In this document: in pieces, positions 53,511 through 62,361 of the stretch
Layout: every line of letters begins with the position of its first letter
How positions within the stretch are numbered: position 1 is the stretch's first letter
Source of the DNA: Clostridia bacterium
Lineage (GTDB): Bacteria; Bacillota; Clostridia; Oscillospirales; Acutalibacteraceae
Direction: 5' to 3'
Assembly: GCA_017433225.1 (NCBI GenBank)
Contig: JAFRHS010000008.1
Coordinates: 1-64,000 of the forward strand
DNA length: 64,000 bases
Program-made: the position numbers and the translations under genes
Notes under the pieces: model-generated
Database searches by the model: none
The model's input: only the letters and a program-made list of their open reading frames with translations
Told to the model about the DNA's origin: nothing

Positions 53511-53536
53511 GATGATCTATGAAAGGAGAGACCGCC

Positions 53537-54157
53537 ATGGAGTCCTACCGCACTGTACGGAAGGAAGGCTGCGGGGAATACGAGGTCAAACGCTCCCGCT
53601 TTCTCTGCTATGCCGCGCCGGTCTGTTCCCAGGACGAGGCGGCCGCGTTCATCGCTGCCATCAAGCAGAAGCACTGGGACGCCCGGCACAACTGCTCCGC
53701 ATACATCCTGCGGGAGGGCGGCGTCAAGCGGTTTTCGGATGACGGAGAGCCTCAGGGGACGGCGGGCATGCCCATCCTCGACGTGCTTGAAAAGTCCGAC
53801 GTGACCGACGTCTGCGTCGTCATCACCCGGTACTTCGGCGGGATCCTGCTCGGCGCCGGCGGCCTCGTGCGGGCCTATTCCCACAGTGCCGCTCTCGCGC
53901 TCGAAGCGGGAGAGATCATCACGATGGTGAAGTGCGCCGAATGCGAACTCACCTGCGACTACACGCTGTACGGCCGCATCCCGGCCCTCATCGCCGAACA
54001 CGCCGGGAAAGAGACCGGCACCGACTTCACGGACATTGTCACCGTGCGGTTCCGCCTGCCCGAGGACGAGGTCGACGCCTTCCAGGCGCAGCTGACCGAA
54101 TACTCCTCCGGCCGTTATTCTGTGGATCTGCTGGGCTCCGGCTTCTATGAGTCCTGA
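53537..54157 (+). CDS. YigZ/IMPACT family protein
   Basis: A 206-residue member of UPF0029 (YigZ/YvyE/IMPACT). Conserved features: KRSRFLCYAAPV, KHWDARHNCSAYIL, KRFSDDGEPQGTAGMPIL, and VVITRYFGGILLGAGGLVRAYSHSA (in parts), followed by the C-terminal ferredoxin-like DUF1949 domain (about 140-206). Eukaryotic IMPACT regulates translation; the bacterial role is unclear. ATG 53,537 follows AAAGGAGAG; the upstream ATG at 53,519 would include this site in the coding region. Confidence 0.92.
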   Translation: MESYRTVRKEGCGEYEVKRSRFLCYAAPVCSQDEAAAFIAAIKQKHWDARHNCSAYILREGGVKRFSDDGEPQGTAGMPILDVLEKSDVTDVCVVITRYFGGILLGAGGLVRAYSHSAALALEAGEIITMVKCAECELTCDYTLYGRIPALIAEHAGKETGTDFTDIVTVRFRLPEDEVDAFQAQLTEYSSGRYSVDLLGSGFYES

Positions 54158-54160
54158 TCC

Positions 54161-54324
54161 GTTTGCTTTTGGCTTTTTGATCGCGTTCCGTCGCAAGAGG
54201 CCGCCGATCCACTTGCCATCCCGAACCGCGCGCCCTTCCACAGATGTTCCGGGCTTTCCCCCAAGCGTCTCGACGGCACTCTTGCTCCTCCGCTGAAATC
54301 CTTTGGTGAAAGCCAAAAGCAAAC
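54161..54324. repeat. 164-bp segment bounded by perfect 16-bp inverted repeats
   Basis: GTTTGCTTTTGGCTTT (54,161-54,176) and AAAGCCAAAAGCAAAC (54,309-54,324) are perfect inverted copies just after the YigZ-family gene. The enclosed 132 bp have no convincing gene. No target-site duplication is visible at the borders. It may be a miniature inverted-repeat element or the closing stem of a structured RNA. Confidence 0.5.
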
Positions 54325-54470
54325 GTTCGGCCAAACGGCATCACGATGTCCGTCGGATGTCATAATCGCACCGGACGAGCGCGTCCGCAGGACTGGAATC
54401 TCACAGCTCGGAGGAGCGGACCTTATGACAGACGGCGGAGCAGCGTTATGCCTCTTCAGGGCCGAACGTT
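54322..54470. other. Strongly structured segment, candidate structured RNA
   Basis: Nested arms form a long rod: AACGTTCGGCC/GGCCGAACGTT (11 bp, ends of the segment), GGCAT/ATGCC, CCGTC/GACGG, GTCATAA/TTATGAC, and inside them two hairpins, CGGACG-AGCG-CGTCCG and GCTC-GGAG-GAGC. No promoter or gene is seen. It does not show the conserved sequence cores I know for RNase P RNA, tmRNA or 6S RNA. Confidence 0.4.
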
Positions 54471-54483
54471 GATAGTAATAATA

Positions 54484-54518
54484 AAAAAACCTCAAGGCGT
54501 GTGCCTTGGGGTCTTTTT
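54484..54518 (-). terminator. Terminator of the 101-residue gene
   Basis: On the minus strand CCCCAAGGC and GCCTTGAGG with loop ACAC, then TTTTTTTATT, just past the stop of the small gene at 54,522. Confidence 0.8.
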
Positions 54519-54521
54519 GTT

Positions 54522-54827
54522 TTACTGTGCGTCTTTGAGGGCTTTCTCCAGCCAGGTGGAGCCGATGGCCATGGCCGGGTAGAGGCCGGGCCGCTCCGCT
54601 GTCTTGACGATGATCTCCGTCGGGGGACAGGCGGGGTCGGTGTTCATGAGCTGAACGCGGACCTTCTCGGCGATGTCGAGGTCGCCCTTCTTTTCAGACT
54701 TGGTGATGGTCAGCATGACGACGAAGGGGTCGTACATGTTGCCGTAGTAAAGAGTGTTTCCCTGCCGCACGAGCGGTTTGCCCTTATAGGTCAGGAAAGC
54801 GTTCTTTTTATCAGCCAATGGATTCAC
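54522..54827 (-). CDS. Conserved-looking small protein, unknown function
   Basis: A 101-residue soluble protein without recognisable motif; the sequence alternates beta-like stretches (YKGKPLVRQGNTLYYG, FVVMLTI) and ends in a helix (AMAIGSTWLEKALKD). It reads as a real gene: good codon use, an ATG with GGAG-type site (AACGGAGTG), close to ireB upstream (30 bp) and a terminator after it. In many Firmicutes ireB is followed by ruvX; this gene takes that place and is not RuvX. Confidence 0.7.
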   Translation of the reverse strand: MNPLADKKNAFLTYKGKPLVRQGNTLYYGNMYDPFVVMLTITKSEKKGDLDIAEKVRVQLMNTDPACPPTEIIVKTAERPGLYPAMAIGSTWLEKALKDAQ

Positions 54828-54857
54828 TCCGTTTCTAGAACTTGTTGCGCGCCGGAC

Positions 54858-55103
54858 TTATTTGTCCAGGAAGTTCTTGACGAGAGCCTGCATCAGTTCA
54901 TCGCGATCGACTTTCCGGATGAGGCTGCGCGCATTGTTGTGGGTGGTGATGTAGGTCGGGTCTTCCGACAGAAGATAACCGACGATCTGGCTGATCGGGT
55001 TATAGCCTTTTTCCTTCAATGCAGTATAGACTTCACCCAGGATCTTTCTCATCTCAGCATCGGAATCGTCCTTGATGGAAAACTGGATCGTTTTATCGGT
55101 CAT
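54858..55103 (-). CDS. ireB: IreB family regulatory phosphoprotein
   Basis: An 81-residue protein of the UPF0297/IreB family (formerly DUF965). IreB of Enterococcus is phosphorylated by the PASTA kinase IreK and affects cephalosporin resistance. Conserved parts: DKTIQFSIKDD with the N-terminal Thr residues (Thr2, Thr5) kept, EKGYNPISQIVGYLLSEDPTYITTHNNAR, and the C-terminal helix. It has its own promoter. An active PASTA kinase is not in the window; the one at 14-16 kb lacks catalytic residues. Confidence 0.94.
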   Translation of the reverse strand: MTDKTIQFSIKDDSDAEMRKILGEVYTALKEKGYNPISQIVGYLLSEDPTYITTHNNARSLIRKVDRDELMQALVKNFLDK

Positions 55104-55133
55104 AGTGCCACCTCCAACTCTTTGTTAAAAATC

Positions 55134-55162
55134 ATTATATACCAAGAACCGGTAGAACACAA
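55134..55162 (-). promoter_or_regulatory. Promoter of ireB
   Basis: On the minus strand TTGTGT (55,157-55,162), 17 bp, TATAAT (55,134-55,139). Confidence 0.75.
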
Positions 55163-55184
55163 ATGCTTTTTGTGCCCTTTGCCG

Positions 55185-57569
55185 TCAGGAACGGAGCTCC
55201 GCCCCGAGCTTCTCGGCGGCCGCGATGGCCTTCTGGACGGCGTTGTTGCACTCTTCATCGGTCAGGGTGCGGTCCTCGGCACGGAAAATGAGGTTGAAGG
55301 CAACGCTCTTCTTTCCTTTGCCGATCTGCTCGCCCGCATAGACGTCGAAGAGCTCGATGCTCTCGAGGATGTTGCCGGCAGCTCGCTTGATGGCCTTCTC
55401 GAGGACCAGGACCGGAGTGATCTTGTCGACGACGAACGCGAGGTCGCGGGTCGTGACCGGATACTTCGGCAGCTGCTTGTACAGACGGACGAGGTCGGCA
55501 CACTGCTCGAGCAGTTCCATATCGACGAGAGCGGCGTAGGTACGCGCTTTGATCTCGTAGTTGCCCCGGACGTTCGGATGGACTTCGCCGAGGACGGCGA
55601 GCTGCTTTCCTTCGACCTCGATGGCGGCCGTGCGGCCCGGATGGAACGACGGGTGGTCCGTGACCGGAACGACGTCGTAGTCGCGGATGCCGACGGTGTC
55701 GAGCAGGTTCTCGAGGATGCCCTTGACCTTGAAGTAGTCGGCGTCCTGACCGTACATGCCGATGACGATCTCCTGATCTTCATCGGGCAGCTCGTCGAGG
55801 GTGTCGTGGGGGACATAGACCGTTGCGACTTCATAGAGGAAGGCCTTCGGGTTGCGGTTGTTGTAGTTGCGGGAGAGGACTTCCATCATGGAACCGAGGG
55901 CCGTGCGGCGCATGACACTGGTGTCTTCGCCGAGGGGGTTGCTGATGACGATGTTCTTCCGCAGGTCGGAGTCCTCCGGCAGGCAGAGCTTGTCGTAGGT
56001 CTTCGGGGAGATGAAGGAGAAGGTCTGCGTCTCGGAGAGCCCGCTCGAAAGAAGGGTGTTCTCGACGAGGCGGTTGAACTTCTGCCGGTCGGTGAGCGAT
56101 GCGTCGGCGGTGCCGCGCAGCTGCGTGTTGGGGATGTTGTTGTATCCGTAGAACCGGGCGATCTCCTCGGAGATGTCGGCCTGCGACTCGATATCGATCC
56201 GGAAGGACGGAGCGGTGATGACGCCGTCTTCGACTTTGAAGCCGATCTTCTCGAGGATGGCTTTCTGCTCGTCGGCCGGGCAGTCGATGCCGATGAACCG
56301 GTTGACCCAGTCGGGGTCGAAGGGCAGAGTGACGACTTCTTTCGGCGTCGGGTAGACATCGATGATGCCGTTCACGACGTCGCCGGCGTCGAAGAGCTGG
56401 ACGAGTTCAAGGGCGCGTTTCAGACAGAGGTCGCAGTCATCGGGGTTCAGCTGCTTTTCGAAGCGGGCCGAGGACTCCGTGCGCATGCCGAGTTTCTTGG
56501 CGGTGCGGCGGACCGACGGGCCGTTGAAGCAGGCGGACTCGAAGACGATCGTGTTGGTGTCGTCCATGATGCCGGAGTATTCGCCGCCCATGACGCCGGC
56601 GACGGCGACGGGCTTCTTCTCGTCGGCGATGACGAGCATGGTGTCGTCCAGAGGACGCTCGATGCCGTCAAGGGTGGCGATGGACTCACCGGCCTTCGCG
56701 TTGCGGACCACGACATGGTTCCCTTCGAGGAACCGGAGGTCGAAGGCGTGCATCGGCTGGCCGTATTCGAGCATGACATAGTTCGTGATGTCGACGATGT
56801 TGTTGATGGGGCGGACGCCGCAGGCGCGGAGCCGCTCTCTCATCCAGCGGGGCGACGGGGCCACGCGGACGTTTTTGACGACGGCGCCGGCATAGCGGTA
56901 GCACTTGTCGGCGGCTTCGATGTCGACCTTCAGAAGGTCGTTGACGTCGCCTTCACCGGCTTTGACTTCCGGCGTGTGGAGCTTCAGCGGCACGTCGAAG
57001 GTGGCCGCGGCCTCTCTCGCGAGACCGATGACGCACATGCAGTCGGGGCGGTTCGAGGTGATCTCGAACTCGGTGACCGTGTCGTTGAGACCGATCGCTT
57101 CCCGGATGTCCATGCCCGGGACCTTCTCGCAGTCGTCGCCGAGGATGAAGATGCCGTCCTCGATGGCGTAGGGGAAGTCGTGGACCGTGACGCCCAGTTC
57201 GGCGACGGAGCACATCATGCCCTCCGAGACCTCACCGCGCATCTTGCCCTTGGTGATCTTGGTGCCGCCGGCGACCACGGAGTTGTGGAGCGCGACGGGG
57301 ACGTAATCGCCTTCCGTCAGGTTCTGCGCGGCCGTGACGATCTGGAGCGGTGCATCGCCCCCGCAGTCGACCTGGCAAACCCAGAGCTTGTCGGCGTTTT
57401 CGTGTTTTTTCAGGGAAAGCAGGTGACCGACGACGATGTTCTTCAGTCCTTCGCCTTCCTGCTTGTAGGACTCGACCTTGGAGCCGGAGATGGTGATCGC
57501 CTCGGCGAACTCTCTGTCCTCGATGTCAAGGTCGACATAATCGGCTAACCATTTCTTTGAAAGATCCAT
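55185..57569 (-). CDS. pheT: Phenylalanyl-tRNA synthetase beta subunit
   Basis: A 794-residue PheRS beta chain: N-terminal tRNA-binding (EMAP-like) domain at about 40-150 (NIVVGHLLSLKKHENADKL), B3/B4 editing domain with NYVMLEYGQPMHAFD, B5 domain, a catalytic-like domain with MRRTALGSMMEVL, and the anticodon-binding ferredoxin-like domain at the C-terminus (YPVTTRDLAFVVD). The length is normal. It is 14 bp downstream of pheS in the T-box-controlled operon. Confidence 0.97.
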   Translation of the reverse strand: MDLSKKWLADYVDLDIEDREFAEAITISGSKVESYKQEGEGLKNIVVGHLLSLKKHENADKLWVCQVDCGGDAPLQIVTAAQNLTEGDYVPVALHNSVVAGGTKITKGKMRGEVSEGMMCSVAELGVTVHDFPYAIEDGIFILGDDCEKVPGMDIREAIGLNDTVTEFEITSNRPDCMCVIGLAREAAATFDVPLKLHTPEVKAGEGDVNDLLKVDIEAADKCYRYAGAVVKNVRVAPSPRWMRERLRACGVRPINNIVDITNYVMLEYGQPMHAFDLRFLEGNHVVVRNAKAGESIATLDGIERPLDDTMLVIADEKKPVAVAGVMGGEYSGIMDDTNTIVFESACFNGPSVRRTAKKLGMRTESSARFEKQLNPDDCDLCLKRALELVQLFDAGDVVNGIIDVYPTPKEVVTLPFDPDWVNRFIGIDCPADEQKAILEKIGFKVEDGVITAPSFRIDIESQADISEEIARFYGYNNIPNTQLRGTADASLTDRQKFNRLVENTLLSSGLSETQTFSFISPKTYDKLCLPEDSDLRKNIVISNPLGEDTSVMRRTALGSMMEVLSRNYNNRNPKAFLYEVATVYVPHDTLDELPDEDQEIVIGMYGQDADYFKVKGILENLLDTVGIRDYDVVPVTDHPSFHPGRTAAIEVEGKQLAVLGEVHPNVRGNYEIKARTYAALVDMELLEQCADLVRLYKQLPKYPVTTRDLAFVVDKITPVLVLEKAIKRAAGNILESIELFDVYAGEQIGKGKKSVAFNLIFRAEDRTLTDEECNNAVQKAIAAAEKLGAELRS

Positions 57570-57583
57570 TCTGTCAAACCTCC

Positions 57584-58609
57584 TTAAAACTGATCGAGGA
57601 ACCGGACATCGTTCTCATAGAGGAGACGCATGTCGTCCAGTCCGAAGCGGAACATGGCGATTCGCTCAAGGCCGACGCCGAACGCGAATCCGCTGTACTT
57701 GTCGGGATCGATGCCGCCGGTGCGCAGGACCTTCGGATGGACCATGCCGCCGCCGAGGATCTCGATCCAGCCCTCGCCCTTGCACATGGAGCAGCCGCAG
57801 CCGCCGCACTTGAAGCAGGAGACGTCGATCTCACAGGACGGCTCCGTGAAGGGGAAGTGGTGGGGGCGCAGACGGATCTTCGTCTGTTCGCCGTAGAGCT
57901 TCTTGGCAAAGGTCTCGAGGGTGCCTTTGAGGTCGCCCATGGTGATACCCTCGTCGATTGCCATGCCCTCGATCTGATGGAAGAGCGGGGAATGGGTGGC
58001 GTCGACGGCGTCGGAACGGAAGACGCGGCCGGGCGCGATCATGCGGATGGGGGGCTTTTTGTTTTCCATGGTCCGGATCTGGACGCCGGAGGTCTGGGTC
58101 CGGAGCAGCATGTTCTCCGTGATGTAGAAGGTGTCCTGCGTGTCTCTCGCCGGATGGTCCTTCGGGATATTCAGTGCCTCGAAGTTGTAGTAGTCCCATT
58201 CGACTTCGGGACCGCCGACGACTTCAAAGCCCATGCCGAGGAAGATCTCCTTGACCTCGTCGAGGACGATGGAGAGGGGATGTCTGTGGCCGATCTCGAC
58301 TTTGGTGCCGGGCAGCGTGACATCGATGGTCTCGGCTTTCAGCTTCAGTTCCTGCTGAGCAGCCTTCAAAAGCTCGTTGCGGCGGTCGATGCCCGCGGTG
58401 ATGACCTCACGGACCTCGTTCGCCATCTGGCCGACTTTCGGGCGCTCTTCCGGGGAAAGCTTGCCCATCGTCTTGAGGACGGCGGTCAGTTCTCCCTTTT
58501 TGCCGAGGTACTTGACGCGGACGGCGTCGAGTTCCTGCAGCGACGCGGCGTTTTCCATGGCCGCTTCTGCTTCTGCGCGGATCTGTTCGAGCTGTTCTCT
58601 CGTATCCAT
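57584..58609 (-). CDS. pheS: Phenylalanyl-tRNA synthetase alpha subunit
   Basis: A 341-residue PheRS alpha chain. N-terminal coiled coil (1-85), then the class II catalytic core: [33 protein letters not shown], motif 2 [22 protein letters not shown], and motif 3 [17 protein letters not shown] (in parts). [27 protein letters not shown] is also typical. Preceded by a T-box leader. Confidence 0.97.
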   Translation of the reverse strand: MDTREQLEQIRAEAEAAMENAASLQELDAVRVKYLGKKGELTAVLKTMGKLSPEERPKVGQMANEVREVITAGIDRRNELLKAAQQELKLKAETIDVTLPGTKVEIGHRHPLSIVLDEVKEIFLGMGFEVVGGPEVEWDYYNFEALNIPKDHPARDTQDTFYITENMLLRTQTSGVQIRTMENKKPPIRMIAPGRVFRSDAVDATHSPLFHQIEGMAIDEGITMGDLKGTLETFAKKLYGEQTKIRLRPHHFPFTEPSCEIDVSCFKCGGCGCSMCKGEGWIEILGGGMVHPKVLRTGGIDPDKYSGFAFGVGLERIAMFRFGLDDMRLLYENDVRFLDQF

Positions 58610-58683
58610 GCTATCTGCTTCCTTTCAAAAGTTCGTCTCTTTTTTCGAATGGGTCGTTCGTGCGGGGAGAAAGAAGAGCAATA

Positions 58684-58938
58684 AAAAGGACCCCGCCCCA
58701 CCTTGGGACGAAGTCTTGACTCCGCGGTACCACCCAGATTCCCGCTTTCTGGAAAGCGGACTCTTTGCGCCCGGTAACGAGGGCATCCGTCTTTTCTTAC
58801 TGACCGGGGCGTTCGGAAAAGCCGCTCGGGAGTGAACTTCCGCTGCTTTGGGCAGAGACCCGTTTTCAGCCGGTGGCGGGCCCTCTCTGTCTGTCCGGAG
58901 AGCAGCGTACTCTCTCCGTCTTCGCGTTTAACGATATT
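58684..58938 (-). promoter_or_regulatory. T-box riboswitch (tRNA-Phe) of pheST
   Basis: The leader carries the T-box core AATCTGGGTGGTACCGCGG (58,722-58,740, minus strand). Stem I is formed in part by CGCTGCT and AGCAGCG; the specifier loop beyond it reads GAAGTTCACTC, with the Phe codon TTC at 58,834-58,836. The terminator GACTTCGTCCC/GGGGCGGGGTC (G-U pairs), then CTTTTTATT, ends the leader at 58,684. Uncharged tRNA-Phe would bind specifier and T-box, stabilise the antiterminator and turn on pheST. Confidence 0.92.
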
Positions 58939-58944
58939 GCATGT

Positions 58945-58973
58945 ATTTTACTACAATGCCCTGAAAAGTTCAA
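58945..58973 (-). promoter_or_regulatory. Promoter of the pheST T-box leader
   Basis: On the minus strand TTGAAC (58,968-58,973), 17 bp, TAAAAT (58,945-58,950); transcription should start near 58,938. Confidence 0.8.
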
Positions 58974-59046
58974 TCTATTTTTTGGTGGCGGGATCGGAGC
59001 CGGTGTGATACGATGAAAACAGTAATCGAGAGAAGGAGACTTCCAC

Positions 59047-60567
59047 ATGATCATCACGACAGCGGACGAGATCCGCGCTATCGAAGTCAGAGAAGACGAG
59101 ATCGGGACAAAGTTCCTCGCACTCATGGAAAAGGCGGGGTCCGGCTGTGCGGATCTCATCATGGAGGAGTACGCTCCGGAGGGCGGTCCGGTCACCGTCG
59201 TCTGCGGCAGCGGGAAGAACGGAGGCGATGGATTCGTCATCGCCCGGAAACTTCTGAAGGCCGGTTATGACGTCTGTGCCGTGCTGGCGTTCGGAGCGCC
59301 GAAAGCAGCCGATGCTGTCGAGAATTTCCGGCGTGCGAACGACCTCGCGGTACCCGTGTTTTCCTGGGGGTCACCGGAGGCGGCAGAAGCCGTGAAAACC
59401 GCGCAGGTACTGGTCGATTGCATGTTCGGCATCGGCTTCCGTGGCGCCGCGAACGAGCTCCAGTCCGAGGTCTTTTCGGCGATGAACGAAGCCCCCGGCG
59501 ACACGGTCAGCATCGACGTTCCGAGCGGCGTCGTGACGGACACCGGCGAGGTCCTCGGGACGGCTGTGAAAGCGGACTCCACCATCGCCATCAGCACTCT
59601 GAAACCGCTGCACATCCTGTACCCGGCAAGGGAGTACTGCGGCGAGATCCGCATCCTCGACATCGGTCTTCTGCCCGAATCTTATGCTGCGGTCACGCCC
59701 CGTCTCCACACGCTCGACGGGGAAGAGGCGGCAGCGCTCCTGCCCGTCCGTCCCCGGACGGCCCATAAAAATGATGCCGGTCATATCCTGTCGCTATGCG
59801 GCAGTTACCGGATGCCCGGCGCTGCCTGTCTCTGCGCGAACGCCGCCCTCCGTGCCGGCGCCGGTCTCCTGACCGCCGCGTACCCGGAACCGGCGTACCC
59901 CGCCGTTTCTTCGCACCTCACGGAGGCCATGAGCCTGCCGCTGCCGGCCACCGAAGACGGTACGATCTCCGTCGATTCCCTTCCGGTTTTGGAGGCGTTC
60001 CTCGACCGGGCGACCGTCCTTGTGGCGGGGTGCGGCCTTGGTCAGAGCGATGACGTACGCGCCGTCCTGACCGGTCTTCTGGAGGCATTCGAAGGCCCGG
60101 TCCTCCTCGACGCAGATGCCCTGAACAACCTCGCCGGAGACCTCTCGGTCCTGCGGGAACGGACTGCTCCGACTGTACTGACGCCCCATCCGGGGGAGAT
60201 GGCGAGACTCACCGGGAAACCGGTCTCCGAGCTGCTCTCCGACCGCGTCTCGGCGGCCAAAACGTTCGCCGACGAATACGGCGTCACCGTCCTTTTGAAG
60301 GGGCCTGACACCGTCATCGCGTCCTGTGATACAGATAATATTTTTGTGAATACGACGGGGAACGAAGGCCTTGCCAAAGGCGGAAGCGGAGACACCCTTT
60401 CCGGCATCCTCGGCGCCTTCCTCGCACAGGGGGCGGCCCCCTGCGAGGCGGCGGCAGCCGCCGCATACTACCACGGAAAAGCGGCCGAATACGGTGCGCT
60501 CGACCGTGCGATCCGAAGCGTCCTCGCGACCGATCTCATCGAGGCTCTGCCGTTCGTTCTGCCGTGA
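59047..60567 (+). CDS. nnr: Bifunctional NAD(P)H-hydrate epimerase/ADP-dependent dehydratase (Nnr)
   Basis: A 506-residue metabolite-repair enzyme that restores damaged NAD(P)HX. The N-terminal YjeF_N epimerase domain (1-215) has CGSGKNGGDGFVIARKL and DCMFGIGFRG; the C-terminal ribokinase-like dehydratase (about 225-500) has VAGCGLGQ, LDADALNNLAGD, TPHPGEMARLTG, LLKGPDTVIAS and GNEGLAKGGSGDTLSG with the catalytic Asp. Both domains are complete. The ATG follows AGAAGGAG and the gene ends at a terminator. Confidence 0.95.
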   Translation: MIITTADEIRAIEVREDEIGTKFLALMEKAGSGCADLIMEEYAPEGGPVTVVCGSGKNGGDGFVIARKLLKAGYDVCAVLAFGAPKAADAVENFRRANDLAVPVFSWGSPEAAEAVKTAQVLVDCMFGIGFRGAANELQSEVFSAMNEAPGDTVSIDVPSGVVTDTGEVLGTAVKADSTIAISTLKPLHILYPAREYCGEIRILDIGLLPESYAAVTPRLHTLDGEEAAALLPVRPRTAHKNDAGHILSLCGSYRMPGAACLCANAALRAGAGLLTAAYPEPAYPAVSSHLTEAMSLPLPATEDGTISVDSLPVLEAFLDRATVLVAGCGLGQSDDVRAVLTGLLEAFEGPVLLDADALNNLAGDLSVLRERTAPTVLTPHPGEMARLTGKPVSELLSDRVSAAKTFADEYGVTVLLKGPDTVIASCDTDNIFVNTTGNEGLAKGGSGDTLSGILGAFLAQGAAPCEAAAAAAYYHGKAAEYGALDRAIRSVLATDLIEALPFVLP

Positions 60568-60587
60568 TGATGTCCGATGGAAAATGA

Positions 60588-60626
60588 AAAAAAGGGACAC
60601 CTTTCCGGGTGTCCTTTTTTAATTTT
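60588..60626 (+). terminator. Terminator of nnr
   Basis: GGACACC and GGTGTCC with loop TTTCCG, flanked by A7 and T6, after the nnr stop. Confidence 0.88.
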
Positions 60627-60641
60627 TTCGCCTGTCAAGTC

Positions 60642-60670
60642 TTGTTTACTGTGTAAGGGTTTGCTATAAT
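60642..60670 (+). promoter_or_regulatory. Promoter of the tmk operon
   Basis: TTGTTT (60,642-60,647), 17 bp, TATAAT (60,665-60,670), about 60 bp before tmk. Confidence 0.75.
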
Positions 60671-60731
60671 ACCTTAGTCTATATTTTATATGTAAAAGTA
60701 TGTCTATTTTTAAGAGAGAAGGGGAACGGCC

Positions 60732-61388
60732 ATGGGACGACTGCTGGTGCTCGAAGGCCTCGACGGTTCCGGGAAATCCACCCAGACCGAACGGCTGAAA
60801 GAAGCGCTCCTCGCGGCCGGTGAAACGGTCCGGCAGATCAAGCTGCCCGACTATGACGCCCCGTCCTCGACGCTGGTCCGGCAGTACCTCGCCGGAGACT
60901 TCGGGAACGACCCGCAGGCGGTCAACGCCTATGCCGCGTCGAGCTTCTACGCGGTGGACCGGGTCGCGAGTTTCCTCCTCGACTGGAAGACCGATTACGA
61001 CGCCGGCTCGCTCATCCTGGCAGACCGGTATACGACCTCAAATCCCATCTACCAGATGACGAAGCTCCCGAAAGCAGAATGGGACGCCTTCCTCGACTGG
61101 GCAGACGATTACGAATTCGGGAAACTCGGACTGCCGAGACCCGACCGGGTCATCTTCCTCGACATGCCCGTCGAGGTCTCGCAGAAGATGATGACCCGCC
61201 GCTACGAAGGCGATGAAGGGAAGAAGGACGTGCACGAGCGCAACGTGCAGTTCCTGAACGCCTGCCGGGAAGCGGCACTCTACACGGCGGAGCGCTGGAA
61301 CTGGTCCGTCGTCCGCTGCTGGGAAGGGGACGAGCCCCGCACCATCGACGCCATCGCCGCCGATGTGTACGCCGAGGCCACCCGCTGA
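60732..61388 (+). CDS. tmk: Thymidylate kinase
   Basis: A 218-residue dTMP kinase-like enzyme. P-loop LEGLDGSGKST (7-17), the DRYTTSNPIYQ motif (dTMP/Mg2+ binding) and FLDMPVEVSQKMM with the following Arg-rich lid. The lid and C-terminal part are somewhat divergent from classical Tmk, so a related deoxynucleoside-monophosphate kinase is not excluded. AGAAGGGGAAC precedes the ATG; the downstream GNAT gene is 41 bp away. Confidence 0.88.
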   Translation: MGRLLVLEGLDGSGKSTQTERLKEALLAAGETVRQIKLPDYDAPSSTLVRQYLAGDFGNDPQAVNAYAASSFYAVDRVASFLLDWKTDYDAGSLILADRYTTSNPIYQMTKLPKAEWDAFLDWADDYEFGKLGLPRPDRVIFLDMPVEVSQKMMTRRYEGDEGKKDVHERNVQFLNACREAALYTAERWNWSVVRCWEGDEPRTIDAIAADVYAEATR

Positions 61389-61429
61389 CCGATGCAAAAC
61401 AAAACTCTCAACTGGAACGGAGGCTGCAC

Positions 61430-62347
61430 GTGGAAACGATCCTCTCCGGTCCCGGGCTGGCTTCCGGGGCAGACTTTGAAACTTTGGCCGAACTGTGGAC
61501 CCTGTCGTTCGGGGCCCCGGCTCCCATGATCCGAAACATCCAGACGCTCATCGCTGAACCCGACCGCACGGTCGTTTACCGGGAAGACGGCAAAGCCGTC
61601 GCCGGCGCCTATCTCATGGAGACGGCGCTCCGGATCGGCGACGAGAGCTATACTGCATATTACTTCTTCGCTGCCGCCACCCATCCGGACTATCGCCGGA
61701 AGGGCTACATGGGGCAGATCATCCGCTACTGCCGGACCCTCTGCGAAGAACGGGGCATCGACTTTCTGGTGCTCGTTCCCACCGACAACGATCTCTACAA
61801 GTATTTCTCCCGCTTCGGCTTCCGGGCGAATTTCTACCTGAAGACGACCCAGCTCGACCGGGAACAGCTGCTTGCGATGGTCGAGAAGATGGATCTTCCG
61901 GAGGAAGAGGCGGCTGACGGCACCGGGTTCGTCCCCGTCGAGATGCAGGCCGCGCGGCTTGCCGCTCTGAAGGACGGGTCCCACGTCGAGTTCGACCGCC
62001 AGACCCTTCAGTACCTGGTGTTCGAGCACGCCTACCGGGGCGGGAAGACCATCCTTCTCGAGAACGGCTATGTGCTGTACGACCTGTCGACCGATGACAC
62101 CGGCGACACGGTCCTGACGGTCCGGGAACTGTGTGCGGCCGACGCGCCGGGCAGACTTCTTCAGAAGCTCTCCGAAGTCGCCGCCGACCAGTACATCCTG
62201 AACCTTCCCGCCTTCGACAGTCTGCGGGGCGGACGGACGTCCACCGGCCGGGCCGGTATGGATCTCGCCGTTTCCAAACGTGCCGTCAAGGCGGAACGCA
62301 CCATGAAGAACGCTTATATCGGCCCCGCCCCCGGGCAGGACCTGTAA
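61430..62347 (+). CDS. GNAT-family N-acetyltransferase
   Basis: A 305-residue protein with a GNAT domain in the N-terminal half: FFAAATHPDYRRKGYMGQII is the acetyl-CoA-binding motif A (R/Q-x-x-G-x-G/A, here RRKGYMG), followed by FLVLVPTDNDLYKYFSRFGF. The C-terminal part (about 160-305) resembles the second half of Eis-like or two-domain GNATs but I cannot name it. The start is GTG at 61,430, seven bases after GGAGG. The substrate is unknown. Confidence 0.82.
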   Translation: METILSGPGLASGADFETLAELWTLSFGAPAPMIRNIQTLIAEPDRTVVYREDGKAVAGAYLMETALRIGDESYTAYYFFAAATHPDYRRKGYMGQIIRYCRTLCEERGIDFLVLVPTDNDLYKYFSRFGFRANFYLKTTQLDREQLLAMVEKMDLPEEEAADGTGFVPVEMQAARLAALKDGSHVEFDRQTLQYLVFEHAYRGGKTILLENGYVLYDLSTDDTGDTVLTVRELCAADAPGRLLQKLSEVAADQYILNLPAFDSLRGGRTSTGRAGMDLAVSKRAVKAERTMKNAYIGPAPGQDL

Positions 62348-62361
62348 AAGGAGGAAACGGG

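Noticed and set aside
53426..54334. Minus-strand open frame antisense to the YigZ-family gene
   Set aside because: The plus strand encodes a full YigZ/IMPACT protein with a good start; the antisense frame has no start signal or family motif.
54161..54521. RNase P RNA, 6S RNA or tmRNA in the structured gap
   Set aside because: Size and terminator fit loosely, but the conserved core sequences I know for these RNAs are not present on either strand.
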